DNA of 64,000 nt from Symsagittifera roscoffensis. Lineage: Eukaryota > Xenacoelomorpha > Acoela > Convolutidae. The stretch covers positions 42,640,988-42,704,987 of the forward strand of contig NC_087070.1 in NCBI RefSeq assembly GCF_963678635.1, given 5' to 3'. Below, piece by piece: positions 22,093-35,659 of this stretch (its first letter is position 1; each line of letters opens with the position of its first letter). Below the pieces are notes generated by a model. It worked only from the letters and a program-made list of their open reading frames with translations. It searched no databases and was not told the DNA's origin. The position numbers and the translations under genes were made by a program.

Positions 22093-25000
22093 CTATTCCT
22101 TTACAAATTTCTCAATGCAGTAGATTTTCATTCACTAACATGAAATAAAAATTATTGGGTGATATTGCTTGGAGATTAGGAAAATACCTCTCAATGATGT
22201 ATAACCATAATATGTAACATAATAACGACTGATGAAAAGATACAAATGTCGTTCTTTTCATTAAAATTTGCAGTAACTTAAAAAATTTTGTAAAACTAAA
22301 ACTAATAAAAATTACAAAAATTAATTATTAGATATTTTACAATTAGTTTTAAATTTACAAAAAAAACTCTTGCTACTCAAGCATTCACATCCGCATCCCC
22401 GCACAATCAAGTTTCTTTATTCCTTCATCTAAAACATAACTATAATCCTTTAAAAGCTAATATCATATCATTCAAACCCCTAGTTTTTAAATCAACTCCT
22501 CTCAAAATTTATAATCTTTCATTAAACTTAAACCTGAAACTTAAATATTCTCAAGGCCTATCCTTGTTTTCTAATAATCTACATTTTGCTTACACCAGAT
22601 CATCAAAATCATCCTTGGATCGGTAATTTTAACCTTAATCCTGAACTTTAAATCTTTTATTTTAAAACTAATTGATCATCAAGGCTTCCCTTGGATCATT
22701 CTGAACCAATTTTCCCCCATCCTCCTAGATAAAAGTGTCTAACTACCTCAAGCATCGAGTCACTCTCCAACCCTTATCAAACGACCCAAGACTAATAGGA
22801 ACTTTTGAAAAGCTAACCATTTCAATTAAGATAAACAGTGAAGAACTTCGGTTACTCATCCTTCACTTGAGCCCTCCTCTTAGTTGACCCATGCTAAAAC
22901 ATTTAAGTTTTAGTAAATCATAAAATAGTATCTAACAAACTACTTGCGTTCTAATTATACCTGAACCTTGTGGATCGATTCACTATTCTCCAACCCTTGA
23001 TCACAAACTATAACCCCTAAGTAAGATTAAGTAGGTCAAATCTTAGCATAGAATTAGTCACAAGAAAGTTCAAACTATTCTTCGGAATCGACATACGCTT
23101 TCTCATTAACCCAAATATACGACCCAAATTAAGTTAACTACAAAAAAGTGTACGAACTAACAGTTTAAGGCATTAGAATCACTAATCCAGATAGTGTATC
23201 CATCATCCTAAACCTTATGTCGAGAGACAATTTAGCAAACACTCAAACAATCATTATACACAATTTTTTAATTAACGACGATAAATACGACCTCGTAATC
23301 ACACCACACAGACAATCAGTAGGATATATAAGAACAAAGAGACAAACATTAACGAATTGATATACTCTCTCTCCAACCCGTCTAGACTCGACAACCTATG
23401 CTCCAAGATTAAGGTAACCTCAAAAAAATTGTAGGAATTAACATTTAAGGAAAAATAAAACCTAACCCTCGGATTTTGCAACCACCACTTTAACACTTAT
23501 GCCAAGAGATAATTTAGGAAACAAACAAACAAAATTACTCCACAATTATTTCATTCAAAACCAAAGATAGGATCTTGTATTTAGACCAGATAGACAAAAA
23601 TAGGATATATCAGATCAAAAAAACAAACAAGACGGAAGGCAATAATCACAAAGAATAAACAAAGTTTTGAACAAAAATTTTCCGAAACATGAAACGCAGT
23701 TTCGGAGTCTGATACAACTGCAATTCGAAAACTTCAAAATACTTCGAGGTTTAATTGACGACAAAAATAATCCAATAAACGACCAGAAAAGATTTTCCCA
23801 GTCAAAATATACAACACCATCATCAATAAAATGTAAACGAAGAATAAAAACTTATACCTACACAAACCATTAAGACTTTATAATTGAAATCAACCAAAAA
23901 GACAAATTGAAAATTACACAATAACCGTAATACAGCACAAAAATTGATTCAATACGAGAAAAACCTTGATGATAATTTTATTTTTCCTATTGTCTTTCAT
24001 CCGCAAAATGATTGCTCTGAAGGTCAAGTACAATTTTGCCATAAATTAAAAGCAAATTTGTTCGAAAAACGAAATAGCCCATGCAAACAAAAATTTCGCA
24101 AAATAAAAACAGAGGACAAGTACTCGACCTCTATCTATCAGGCATCAGTAATATTACTTCATATTGATACTTCATACGGAATTTTTAGTATCGAAACTTT
24201 ACCATCGCAAACACATCAAACACCGCACCGAATTTAAACAGATTATAGAGAAATAGATTTCTCAAAAGATTTCACAGCAATTATCAAGAAAACTTAACAT
24301 CAAAATTCACAAAGAGTAGGTTCAATTTTCGCAAATGATGTTTTCTCTATTATTTTTAGTAATTTTTCTATACTAGAATCAAACGAAGTATTATATGTAT
24401 CACCACCTCAACCATCTCGACAATCAATAGTAAAACCAAAAATCAACCTTTTCTCGCAATTTTTGCACTGAAAATTAAAAATCACAAGTAGTGAAAGTTT
24501 ACACAATTTAGATTTAATTTCAACGGCAAGAATAAAATTTGACCTTAAACTGCAGACGAGGAAATAAAAGTAGCAAACAGAACCGATTATCTATACGACC
24601 CTGAACGGTCTCATTTATTATTTTTCAAAATCCCTAACGACATTTCAATTGCTGCAACTGCCATAGTTTCTGTACAGAAACATTGCTAAGGAGTAACTCC
24701 ACTCACTACTGATCCCACCTCTTAACAATATTTAATGATAGGAAAAGTAATAATAGATTAAACTCACTATTTGTAAATACACAGAAAAACCTGAAAGGAA
24801 CTAAAAATTTGATACAACAGGATATTGAAACCCCATCACACTTTGTAAACGAAGAAATGGCAGAAACAATACCCACAACAACACAACAAATTATTTCCCC
24901 AATTTATCCAACACTCACAGCACCACATAATAAAATACTCCCTTCCAACAAACTGCACTACAATCAGCAGTCAAACTATCAGTTGTTCCAAAATACTGTC

Positions 25001-25257
25001 ATATGGATTATCAAACAAATAGGCAAATAACTAAAACACGACAATCTAACAAACAAAAACACGTAAACACAAAAATTTTCGCAAATCACAGTTATGATTT
25101 TTTCGCAAACAATAACGTTAGCAACCCAATAGCAAAATTCCTTTACACAACGCGAAATTAATCCCTAGAACATAAATACACTCATTAAATACCACAACTA
25201 GGATCTCAATCAGTATTCTTTAATGAAAAACGGAAAACACCAAAAGACCGCACCGAA
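22093..25257 (+). other. Leader region of family A element with internal tandem duplication
   Basis: About 3.1 kb between LTR and gag. Segments at 23100-23370 and 23395-23640 align with a period near 290 bp (for example TTATGTCGAGAGACAATTT near 23218 and TTATGCCAAGAGATAATTT near 23499). CTCCAACCC recurs near 22768, 22989 and 23371. Short open stretches at 23667-23873 and 23944-24237 have no recognisable domain. 24809-25030 is Q/T/N-rich and may be the gag N-terminus. Confidence 0.6.
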
Positions 25258-27240
25258 ATGTATCCAATTTTTCATCAAAGCAAAAATCTATCCTTAAGAC
25301 AGTTCACAAGAAGTCAATCCCACTGTTCTAAAGATGAAGATTACTTCAACCAAAACAAACAACAGTACAGTAATATTTCAAGATATAAAATTGACCAACC
25401 AGATAATAATTATCAACCAGATAATTTTGAACCCTTCATGAACTCAGAACAAACACGACAAACACAACAACACCTTCCTCAAAGACAAAACTTTGCACAA
25501 CCAAGTAAAAAATATGCAATCAGAAAACCATAAAAACACTCCAAGTTACCAACCTAATCCAATGCAAATTGAAATTCCATTAGAATATTATCTACAACAG
25601 CATGAAATTACAAAAGGCAACATACAAATTTTACTCAAATAACGAACACAGCAGAATCACTTCAAATCACAATGAATCCATACCTTATGGGTAGATAATC
25701 CATCACATATAATGAACTCCTTGTGGTATTCACAGGAACATAGCCTGAATATTTGGTAAACGACAACCTAAAGGCAGTTTTAGCAAATTTAATATTAAGC
25801 ATAGGTCCAGAACCAGTAAATACACCACTCCAATAAAGCTAGCTACATAGGCGTACAGCATTAACTCAAACCACACTTGACGGCGCAGCTCAAAAAAGGT
25901 TTTCAGTTTTACCTATGAAAATTAAATCCGACTGGAAACGAATCACACAAAAAGTCTTGAAAATGTTCGACTGTGAAAGAAACGAACAACAACAAGGAAA
26001 TTAATGCAACGAAATTCGCAGACTTCCAAACGGAACAATAAAACAACTCAAAAAATCATCAACCCGAAAACCCCATATAGGTTTTCGAAAACTCATAGAT
26101 AAACTAGAACAAGCCGAAATCACAATGGAATTGGAAGAAGCAGAAAAATTGAAACTAAAATAAAAAAACAACGTTCAAACAACAACTTGACATATTAAGA
26201 AGATTCAAAATTCTGATGATGAACTAGCCGAGAAAAATATTCAAATCTCAATTATTAGAGAAAATAGTCAAACATTCAAATGCAAACCAGCATTCAAAAA
26301 ATGGTGTAACTATTGTCGCAGATGATATGGACATAGCATTGCTGAATGCAGACAAAAACAACAAGACAAAATAAATAGACCACAAAAACACAAAGAACCA
26401 AGTAAATCGTTTTAGCAATACTTGAAAGAAGATCAAAATGTAACAATTGCTCAGTAAAACCATTTCCATATAGCTATCGCAATAACAGATCACAATCCCC
26501 CTATTGGAATAATTTTCGCGGTTGAACACCAGTTCGACGAAACTCTCAAAGTTATTAAGAAAATAGATATAGCAGATCAAGAAGTCAACAAAATTAATAC
26601 AGAAACAATTACATTAGACCAAACTCAAATAGAAGTAATTGTTCATAATACAATAGAATCCTTTCATTGTCAAACTCTCGGAATAGATACTATTCCAATG
26701 ATCATTCAAGAAATTCTCGGAATAATCTAAACCGAAACTATTCAAACAATCAAAACCGAAGTTACTCGAATAATAGATGACAAAACTACTCCAGAAAAAG
26801 ACCGTTATTATGATTATTATTTTAGTAGATCCCGTGAGAATTGCAGAAATAGAAACAACAACTATCAGAATAGATTAAGAAATTACTCTCAGTCACCACA
26901 TCTAAATCGTTCTCAATTTTCGAACACACAAAGTCAAAACTTCAGAAGCAGTACATCAAAACATCAAGGAACAATTAGTCAAACACATTCCACAGATGAA
27001 AAATTTTCAGATCCTCCAGGTATCGACAATACAGAAACTTCAGAACTATACTTAAGCCACATACCTTGTGGAAGCACAGATAACGAAAGTGACACAGAAA
27101 ACACGCTTATCATTAACATGCTTAGAATAGAAAATGCATATGAAACACCCATTGAATCGAATCTAACCAAAAAGAAACTCTTATTTCTAATCCTCAAGAA
27201 CCAGATGACAACCGAAAAACAACAAATTCTTTTCCACATG
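25258..27240 (+). pseudogene. gag of large family A element (broken)
   Basis: 25258-25533 encodes a Q/N-rich stretch. From about 25515 the sequence aligns with the gag at the window start (YYLQQHEITK, DGAAQK, NEIRRLPN-like blocks) but with many stops. The zinc knuckle WCNYCRR-stop-YGHSIAEC lies at about 26298-26345, with a stop in the middle of the box. Downstream, 26760-27239 is open in pieces and rich in R, N, S and Q, as in nucleocapsid tails. It is non-functional as it stands. Confidence 0.82.
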
Positions 27241-27349
27241 TAATTAAAACCAACTCCACTATGAAAAACCTACATTAAAATACAGCAAATAAAATATCAC
27301 CACCAAAAAAGAAAAACTGGACAATACTACTTTCCTTAGAAAGCTCGAA

Positions 27350-27770
27350 AAACAAAAACTTCCAATCACCAAATCTTGAAATAGATTTTCTAATTGATTC
27401 TGGTGCAGAATGAAACATTACTAACATCGCTACATGAAATGAAATTCAAATTCTACATCCAAAGTTTTTCCCCTCAAAAACCCCAAATGAACTAGCCACT
27501 GCACAAGGCACAAGTCTAACAAACTATCAAAAAAACTAAAATGTTCCTTATCCCAACTCGAACGATGGAACCAAACAAACTTTCACAAAAACCCTCTAAT
27601 CCAAATATTCCACATAGCAGACCGTAACCAACTTATTGTTGGAATCCCGTTTATTACTAAAAATAAACCAACTATAAACATCTTGAGTAGTAAATTACAT
27701 GTCAAAAACAGTTATACAGAACTAAGTGATACATCTCTAACAATCTTCTAAGGATTAGAAAACCAACCTC
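27350..27770 (+). pseudogene. Aspartic protease of large family A element (broken)
   Basis: The catalytic motif LIDSGAE is encoded at 27390-27410 (Asp codon 27396-27398) and followed at once by TGA. A later QLIVGIPFITK segment near 27630-27660 fits the family's second conserved block. It cleaves Gag-Pol in active elements. Several stops. Confidence 0.75.
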
Positions 27771-28329
27771 TATTCTTCTGAAAATTGTACCCTATATACA
27801 AAAAAAACATCTGAAACCACTAACAGGACATGTACATGATTTTTCTATAAATCAAGTACATCAATATAGCAATGATCAGAACAAACAAAAACTATGTATT
27901 TCTGGTCTTGAATTCAAACAATTTCAAAACTTTTCTAGAGTAACGATTTCATCTATCAAATACGTTAAATATACAAAGACAAGATATATTGTTCCTACAA
28001 GTATATAATAATTCACCATACAAAAATACACCTCCTTTTAGGACTTTTAGGATATTGCGAAACAAATGCGCCATTTGACCCGACACAAATAAAAGCATTC
28101 AGAGTAAAAAAATTAATTAAAAAAATTAGTATTGTCAATCAACAAATCTTAATGAAGAATTATCCATTAGTTACTTTACTAAAGACTCAAAACGAATAGG
28201 GATTATTTCACAAAATCCCCCTATTTCGAAAAAAAACAATCCAAAACAAAAAAAAAGATTGAACTACAAAAATTTTAAACATGTTCAAGTTTCAACATTC
28301 CCAAATTAATCAGCAAGAGTTTGATCAAC

Positions 28330-29165
28330 TAGCAGAGTTATCATAAAACATCTCATGGTGTATGCCACATCAAAATTTGATAATGTAAAAACATTCACCA
28401 CTACAACCACCACTTAAACCCGACGCACTTTGCAAAAAACAACGAGGAAGTAAAGTACCAACACATTAACAAGACAAAGTACATAGACTTTTAGATAATC
28501 TTGTAGACATTATGGAAACATATTTATTAAAACTGTAGAATTTCTTGTGAATGGAGAATTACTTAATATTGTTCTAGATGCACGATATTTGAACTCTCTA
28601 ATCGATGAATCAGAATGAAACTGGCCCACAGAATCGATGCAAGTAATACTTACAAAAACGAACGGACACTATTATACCACCACTGGTATGCATAGCGCAT
28701 ATAACCCAAATCCATTAGAAGAACAATTACGTCGAATAACACAATTCGTTATTGGAAAACAGCAATACGAATTTGATACACCATTCCATAGTATATCCAT
28801 AGGACCAGCAGAATTTTCAGCAGTAAGGAGCAAAATTTTTAGGCCACTAATTCTCAGCAAAAGTAATTACATAATTAGTCGATGTTTTCATACAGTAACA
28901 AACAAAACAAGGCAAGTACCACTAAAATACGTTAAAAGAAAACATGAAAGCAGCCTCAGATACATCACATTTTTTCCTTAGTTGGGTAATATTCCTGGGA
29001 CACAATATTGAATGCACTACAATTATAATTCTAAAATCACGAAAAGATGCACTATTAAAACTCAAACCCCCATCAAATAAAAAAAACCCAAGAAATCCTC
29101 GTTTACAAAATGCAATTAGATCTCAGTCCATTTTACAAATTTCTCCGTCGACAAAATAATTTTGA
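28330..29165 (+). pseudogene. Reverse transcriptase of large family A element (broken)
   Basis: Recognisable blocks include LDARYLNSLIDES near 28577-28615, then an open run from 28637 with TTTGMHSAYNPNPLEEQ (motif A region, catalytic Asp not preserved) and IGKQQYEFDTPFHS. The YxDD-type box near 28870-28890 is degenerate, and an LKAASDTSHFFLSWVIFLGH segment is in another frame near 28947-29005. At least two frameshifts. Enzymatically dead. Confidence 0.8.
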
Positions 29166-29209
29166 AGGGACTTTAGAACATTAAAAACGCTTCGATTTAA
29201 ATGAAAACT

Positions 29210-29650
29210 CTTCTAACGGAGCAAATTTTAAACCCAATCCTAATTACAGACCAACCTTTTTACGCTATGTGCGATGCTTTTAATTTTGGAATTGGCACAG
29301 CACTCCTTCAATCACATAAAGGTACAAATAAAATGAATCTCATATCAGCAAGTTAAAAAACTTTTACACAAGCAGAACTCAGATTCTCCAGCCTTATGAG
29401 AGAATATACAGCCCTAATATATACATCAACAGAATATGAATTCTAAATCTTTGGATCAAAACATCTATCAGCTTTATGCACAGACCATAAACCTATAATT
29501 TATCTATTTACACAAAAAACAAATCCAAACCATAAAATTTATAGCTTTCAATTTTTTCTAATGAAAATTTCAAACCTACTTATAGTTTTAAAATCAGGCA
29601 AAAACCTTATTTTACCAGAAATACCACAAAATATAAGATTATTCCTTGCA
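29210..29650 (+). pseudogene. RNase H of large family A element (broken)
   Basis: FYAMCDAFNFGIGTALLQSH (Asp codon 29273-29275), then TQAELRFSSLMREYTA and LCTDHKPIIYLFTQK match the D-E-D pattern of gypsy-type RNase H. One stop after the first block (NLISAS-stop) and another inside the EYEF segment. Lies directly after RT, as expected for this order. Confidence 0.8.
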
Positions 29651-29899
29651 AAAGGTGAAACATCACAACGACTAGAATATAATTATACAGTGAAAACTGA
29701 ATTTGACGCTAAGTAAATAAACACCTCAAAACACTTCCCATTTTATCTTGATTGCCAAAAGAACCACTATGAAGTAGATTTATCAGGAAAAAAATCATTT
29801 AAAGCAATACTATATTTGTCATGGATAAAAATTAATACACAACAAAAAAGAAATCTAAACAAAAAATACGCAGGAAAAGTTTATTCCCATTAATAGAAA

Positions 29900-31250
29900 A
29901 TGAAACCCTAACAGAAGCCATGAATTTAACCGCCCCTCCCCCACTTTGAATCAAAAATAAATAACCAATAAGTAATTTAAACTACAAGACCCCTTGGATA
30001 ATATACCTCTTGCAAAAAAGGAAATTCAAAATTTTTTTTCTCTCAAACACAGAAACAATGACAGTTCAGTTATTACAAAAACACCAAACTCTTCTTGGCA
30101 CAAACATAAAACAAAACCAGTAAAAGCCGACATGACAACTCCAGAAAATGAACCCTTACTTCAATCTTTTCGAAAACTTAATACTACGATGATAAACGAA
30201 AACACTGACCTCATGAAAATATCACTTTCATGAAAGAAAAGTACGCTGTCTCCCACTAAGTTTAATATTAATTGCATTTCACATTTGACGTTCCTTACTT
30301 ACAAAAAATCATTTCAAAAAAAACATATTCAAATTTCACTCAAAATTCGTATTTACCAATTGCACCAATTTGGATAAAAGTACTATGCAATGGTTGTTAA
30401 ACAAACCCTTTCCACACCAAAAATAAATAGCGGACAAAAAAGCTCAAAGAACAAAGACTTTATTTCAGTCACAGAATCTCATTTGATACCAAAGTTTCTA
30501 TATCACCTACAGTATATAGCACTCAACCTTGTACCTCACTGCAACTCTTTTCATGCTTATACAACACTTTACGAACGTTGGATTACAAGTCACACACAAA
30601 GGAACAGAATTTAAAAATAACGAAATCATAACATTATGTCACCTCTATAATATGAAACATAAACCTAGAACATCCCATGCCCCAGGGAAAAATGGACTAG
30701 TTGATGGCATCAACCGTTCACTACAAGATTATCTCCGATGTATCATGAATGGTCAGCAGACGTAAAATTTTTCCCATTAACTTATAATTCAAATCAAATC
30801 AACCCTTGGTCTATCACCATATGAAATGGTTTTCAACCCAAAACTATGTAGACTGATAATGTTCACAAACTCCTCAAAAAACGAACAAGGGTATTGTAAC
30901 CCAAAAAAGATTCATTTTGATTCACAATCAGGTCGAAGATCGTTTTCATCAACTGCAAATACAGAATGGATTTTAAACCAAAAAAAACATGAATTTTATC
31001 AGAAAAAAGCAAAAAAAAAATGCTACAAAGACAAAATATCCAGTCTCAAATAAATTCACGTTTTACACCTGCATCAAACCTAAAAACAGGAACACATGTC
31101 CTACTCCCAAACTTTATTATTCAGAAAGGAATCTCAAAAAAGATACAACCTATCCAAAAAGACCATTTCTAAGTATACAAAAACCTACAGACGTCACACA
31201 TAGACTTATATATCACAAAAAAAGAAATATTTCAACATAGAAAAAATCTC
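29900..31250 (+). pseudogene. Integrase of large family A element (broken, catalytic residues substituted)
   Basis: The core is readable at 30529-30765: QVTHKGTEF, then 35 residues later GLVDGINRSLQDYLR. The position of the second catalytic Asp is His (codon 30595-30597) and the catalytic Glu is Asp (30703-30705), with DD35E spacing kept. The upstream HHCC and first Asp regions are too broken for me to place. Downstream 30826-31240 is K-rich C-terminal sequence. Confidence 0.72.
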
Positions 31251-32539
31251 ATACTACCCAAAGGAATACGCCCTTTGCGAATTGACACAATTATACTCCT
31301 TCAGAGGACTAAATATTGTTGAAAAAACCACAAAAAATTAACTCACAACAGAAAACAACAATCCTCGATCATCTACCCAAATGATCAGATATACTTCCGA
31401 AAGATATATCAGACAAACCTCAAAAACTAATAGTTCAGAAACAAAGACTTAATCGTAAACTACAAGAAAATCGTCATGACCAAAACCAAAGAAAAATCAC
31501 AACAACGTAAATCATTACAATCAATAGAAAAGATTAAAAAAAAAAACAACAGAAATTGAAATTTCGAAAACCCTCTGGTTAATTAGACAACATTTATGAC
31601 ATTTTCAGTAAAAACTTAGAGTAAATTTCAATAACAATCAATCATTTTCTTTCTTGAACTAACTAGTTCAAAATCAGCAAGTCAAAATGATTTGATATTA
31701 CCTCATTCCTTCTAAACACCACCACTATTATTAACCGATGTATCTCCAACTTGAACTAGATCTAAAACTATAAATCAAAGACCGTCAGGTCAAAAATAAG
31801 CACTACCCTTCTATTTGAGAATTTAAATAAATATCATTAAAATATACAACTCTCTTCTATCAATCATTACAAAAATCAACAAAAATGTATTAATTCTTAC
31901 CCCACATTCTTCCAAAAAAAACAAATTACATCAGCCTTAAAAAAATCCGACATGATCAGATAGCCGAAAGCCGTTCTACCTCCCGAAATCCACTTATCAT
32001 CCTACAAATAAAAACAAGAGTTAGATTGTTAACACCTAAACACCCAGATTTTTTTTCACCAAAATCTTTTCATACCCAACCCACTTGTCAAAATTCAATA
32101 AATAATTCTACTAGAAAGGGCGTCAATAAACTAACTCGACCAAACATTTTTTCAACAGTTTTCTAACTTTGTGATTTTCTCATAGCCGACTTTTTAGAAC
32201 ATTCTCTCCTCCTCTTTTTTGTTTTTTTTGCCAGTTCATTCTTTTCTTTTCCCTCATACAAACCTACCTTCCTCTTTCCAAAACCATTGACCACCTAAGC
32301 AGGTACGAATCTTAAAATTTTCATAAATGATACGAAGTTTACTAAATAAGACAGATATTCTAACTCTTTTTACAATTTTTTAAAAAACTTTTCTTGTTTC
32401 TCTCAGTTGAAAAGCTTTTAAAGCATAAGAAATTTTAAAGCCTTGACTAATTATTTATTTTGAAAATTATTTTTGCAGAAGAATATTATAAAGCACTCAG
32501 TTTTAAATAAATAAGCATATGAACATGTCAAAAATGATA

Positions 32540-33000
32540 ATCCACACCCTATTAAAGATTCCCCGCCAGCCACCACATCCCATGACCCCCTTTGCCCCCA
32601 ACAACACTGACATCTAGCCGAACAAGCCAACCCCAATCAAGTACTCGTATCTCATTTGTAGAAAACCCTTAAACATTTGAAGAAAGACACGCATCGCTAT
32701 CCGAACCAATAACACCAGCCATTCGTCAAGCACCCCTAAGTGAACCACAAAACGATGCAAATATAACATGTACCCTCGCCTCAACAACCCTAACAGAACT
32801 AGACATCCTAGCCAAAACCCAAATTTAACAATTACAATAGATAGACAAATTATTCACCCCCGACGACATCGAAACCTTACAACACCAAGAATATTTAACA
32901 AACCCTCATCACCATCAACGACCCCTTTAGATCTTTCTAGTGATACAAACTAAAACCTCCATAGCCAGCGACTCTATAATTGGGCACCCAACAGACTATA
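32540..33000 (+). pseudogene. P/T-rich coding remnant upstream of env, family A
   Basis: A C-rich stretch that reads, with a few stops, as EPITPAIRQAPLSEPQ and DKLFTPDDIETLQHQ segments. No family recognised. Its place between integrase and env could make it the env N-terminus or a separate small ORF. Low certainty. Confidence 0.35.
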
Positions 33001-33264
33001 ATATAGACACGATATTCACAAGGATAAACAAGAACATACTATCCAAATCCTTACCCAACATAACTTCACCCTTAAATTCGAAAAAACGTTGAAATTAAAA
33101 ACTTTAGTACTTCATCCATTACCACTATCTCCACCGATTATAATACCTCAGTCTTTACCCTCTCCATTTTTTACAACAGAACTTACCTAAAAATACGATA
33201 GATAAACAAAAAAGACAATAGGATACATAACATTCTATAATCCCTTTTCAAGATTATCATACGT

Positions 33265-35362
33265 ATGTATCTAAAATATTTTTCTAATCAAAAACCTTTT
33301 CCGTTTTGTACTTTTAGAACCTATACCTCATTCAAACCCTTCTACCGAAAAGAATTACAATACCTTTTTGTTCCACCTTATGATTGTGGAATAAAAAAAA
33401 CACTACACAAATACGCAATTATTCAAGTAACACAAGGCGAATGTGAAACAGAAGACATTGAATCAACAAAAAAAGTAGCTAAAGTTTACTCAAAAGTCCG
33501 AGCTATAACTCTAACAGAATATAAATTTACAGCAAAATTCTCAGAAAAAAGTTTCAAACAGCAACAAAATCAGACCGGATCATGAACCTCTTTATCAAAG
33601 TAAGATCGAACGACTTTTACATCTTAACCTCAAAGATTACAAGAATGAACTACAACGTTTTTAAAAAAGTCAAAAATAAAAGCACAAACAGTAATTTGGT
33701 AAGTTGTCAAGTCCTTCCAGACTCTGCACAACAAGCACAACTTGATCTCCACCAGGTTCATACCAATTAGAAGATAATTGCCCGTATCACGGCGCACACG
33801 GACGTTTAACTTATGATTTACACGTTAAAAATAGACACCACACATTGGAATAAACACCCCATCAAATTCTAAAGCGGACACAAAAAACTCAGGCTACCAG
33901 GAAAAAGTTGTTTTTTGATCGGAAAATTCAATTAGAAAAATTCCAATTAACACGAGATTTAAAAAATGATAACGTACTGTATCAAGGATTCTACTTAAAT
34001 TGTATAAATTATCAAGAACATTGCAATCCCACTACTCGGACACAAGCAACCATAGTTTGGTTCCCAGAAGTCACATTCTAAGAATCTAAACCTTTCGACG
34101 AAATCAACCTTGATCGAGTCAGATCAAACCGACAGAATTTAGAAGAAAAAAAATGGATGGTACAGAAAATGAGTTACCACGTTTTCAGATTTACCATGAA
34201 ATGGAAGTAGCATGTACATATCCCAAATCACTTTTCAAATTACCATATTCAGAAATTTTTGAGGAATAGAAAAACAGTTTTGACATGAAAACCGGTAAAG
34301 TAATTAAGATATAGCACATCCATATCAAAATAGAGAAGACGAAAATTTCTACATCACAGTAACATTTTAACAAAATACAGGAAGCGTTGGCCGAAAAGTT
34401 CATCCAGAAAATAAAGATAGTACACGATTACTGGAGTTTTCTCTAATGAATAACACCTATTTTGGCGCAATCCACTACGATATTCATCTTGACTTGAAAT
34501 TAGTTTATACAGTAATTAGAACTTTGCAAGAAATGTCCTTCTCCAAATTAGAAACACCTCCTCACTTATGTGAATTAGAACGAGCACAAATAATACAATC
34601 TCTCGCCCTAGCAGTACTTAAAACACCTTACGCAGGATACTGCTCATCCGGTAACCGCTCTAACTTCCTTGACTATGAAGGAAAAATTTTTTGGCATTAT
34701 ACTTGCACTAAAAAATTTCACCACTCTGTGTTTTTGAAAAAAAAATATGCTACCAACGCATACCTATCTACTATAAAAACAAGTACATTTTGTAGACACA
34801 CTATCACGCCCAACCTAATTTTTGGATACAGCTGTATTCTAAGGATCTGAAAATAGCCACATTGTAGTGCAGCTTAATCCAAACAAAGATGAATATTATC
34901 TTCTAACTCCATACCCTACAATAATGACACCTCTAAAGAAAATTTCACCTGAAATCTCTCAATATCCAAAGATAGACCTAAATTTAATAAATATTTATTC
35001 CGACATATAACATCACATTAGAACGCAAAAATTTCAAGAAATCCTCACTATAATGGATACAATACAGACAATCAACTGATCAAAACTTACGAAAACTAGT
35101 TGAAACAGCAGGTCTCTCCGACATCTACCGACAAGACTATAGTGGATACTTCAAAGATATTACAGACTATAAATATCTCATTGAAGAAAAATACCGTCCA
35201 CAAAACGTTTCACCAGTGAATATTTTCAGTTTCAGAAACATCAAAAACGAACTCTTCGACCTTTTCTCGGATCACCCTACTATAAAAAGGTTGACTATAT
35301 TATATGCAATGTTTAACCTTATTGAATTTATTTTTTTACTTCTAAAAGGAATTAACAAATAA
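33265..35362 (+). pseudogene. env-like glycoprotein gene of family A (broken)
   Basis: Open pieces at 33265-33585 (cysteine-containing, with CGIKKTLHKYAIIQVTQGEC), 33582-33770 and 34446-34850 (two CxxxC-like clusters, an NRSN glycosylation-type site) are joined across stops. The 3' end near 35290-35355 encodes LTILYAMFNLIEFIFLLLKG followed by TAA, a hydrophobic segment ending in a short basic tail, typical of a membrane-anchored envelope. Position after integrase fits env. The subfamily was not recognised and the copy is inactive. Confidence 0.65.
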
Positions 35363-35659
35363 AAATAACTCATTAACAATTCACCAACTAACTCATTCAG
35401 CTTCAACTTCCGAATCCTCCACCCAATTCCGAATCCTCTACATTCTCAGTTCACATTGCATCTACACGAGCACAAAGAGTTTTCATGAAACACATGCACC
35501 CTAACACCACACCTCAGTTTCTTTATAGTCGCCCACGATAACACCGACTATATTGCCATCACCCTCAACACACTAATACCCCAGATTTCTTCATTCAAAA
35601 CTTACCATTTTCCCCCTTAATATACTTAATACAGAACTGCAAAAAAAAATCGACATACC

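Noticed and set aside
26248..27239. Minus-strand open frames opposite gag
   Set aside because: Produced by the G-poor sense strand of family A, which removes stop codons on the other strand.
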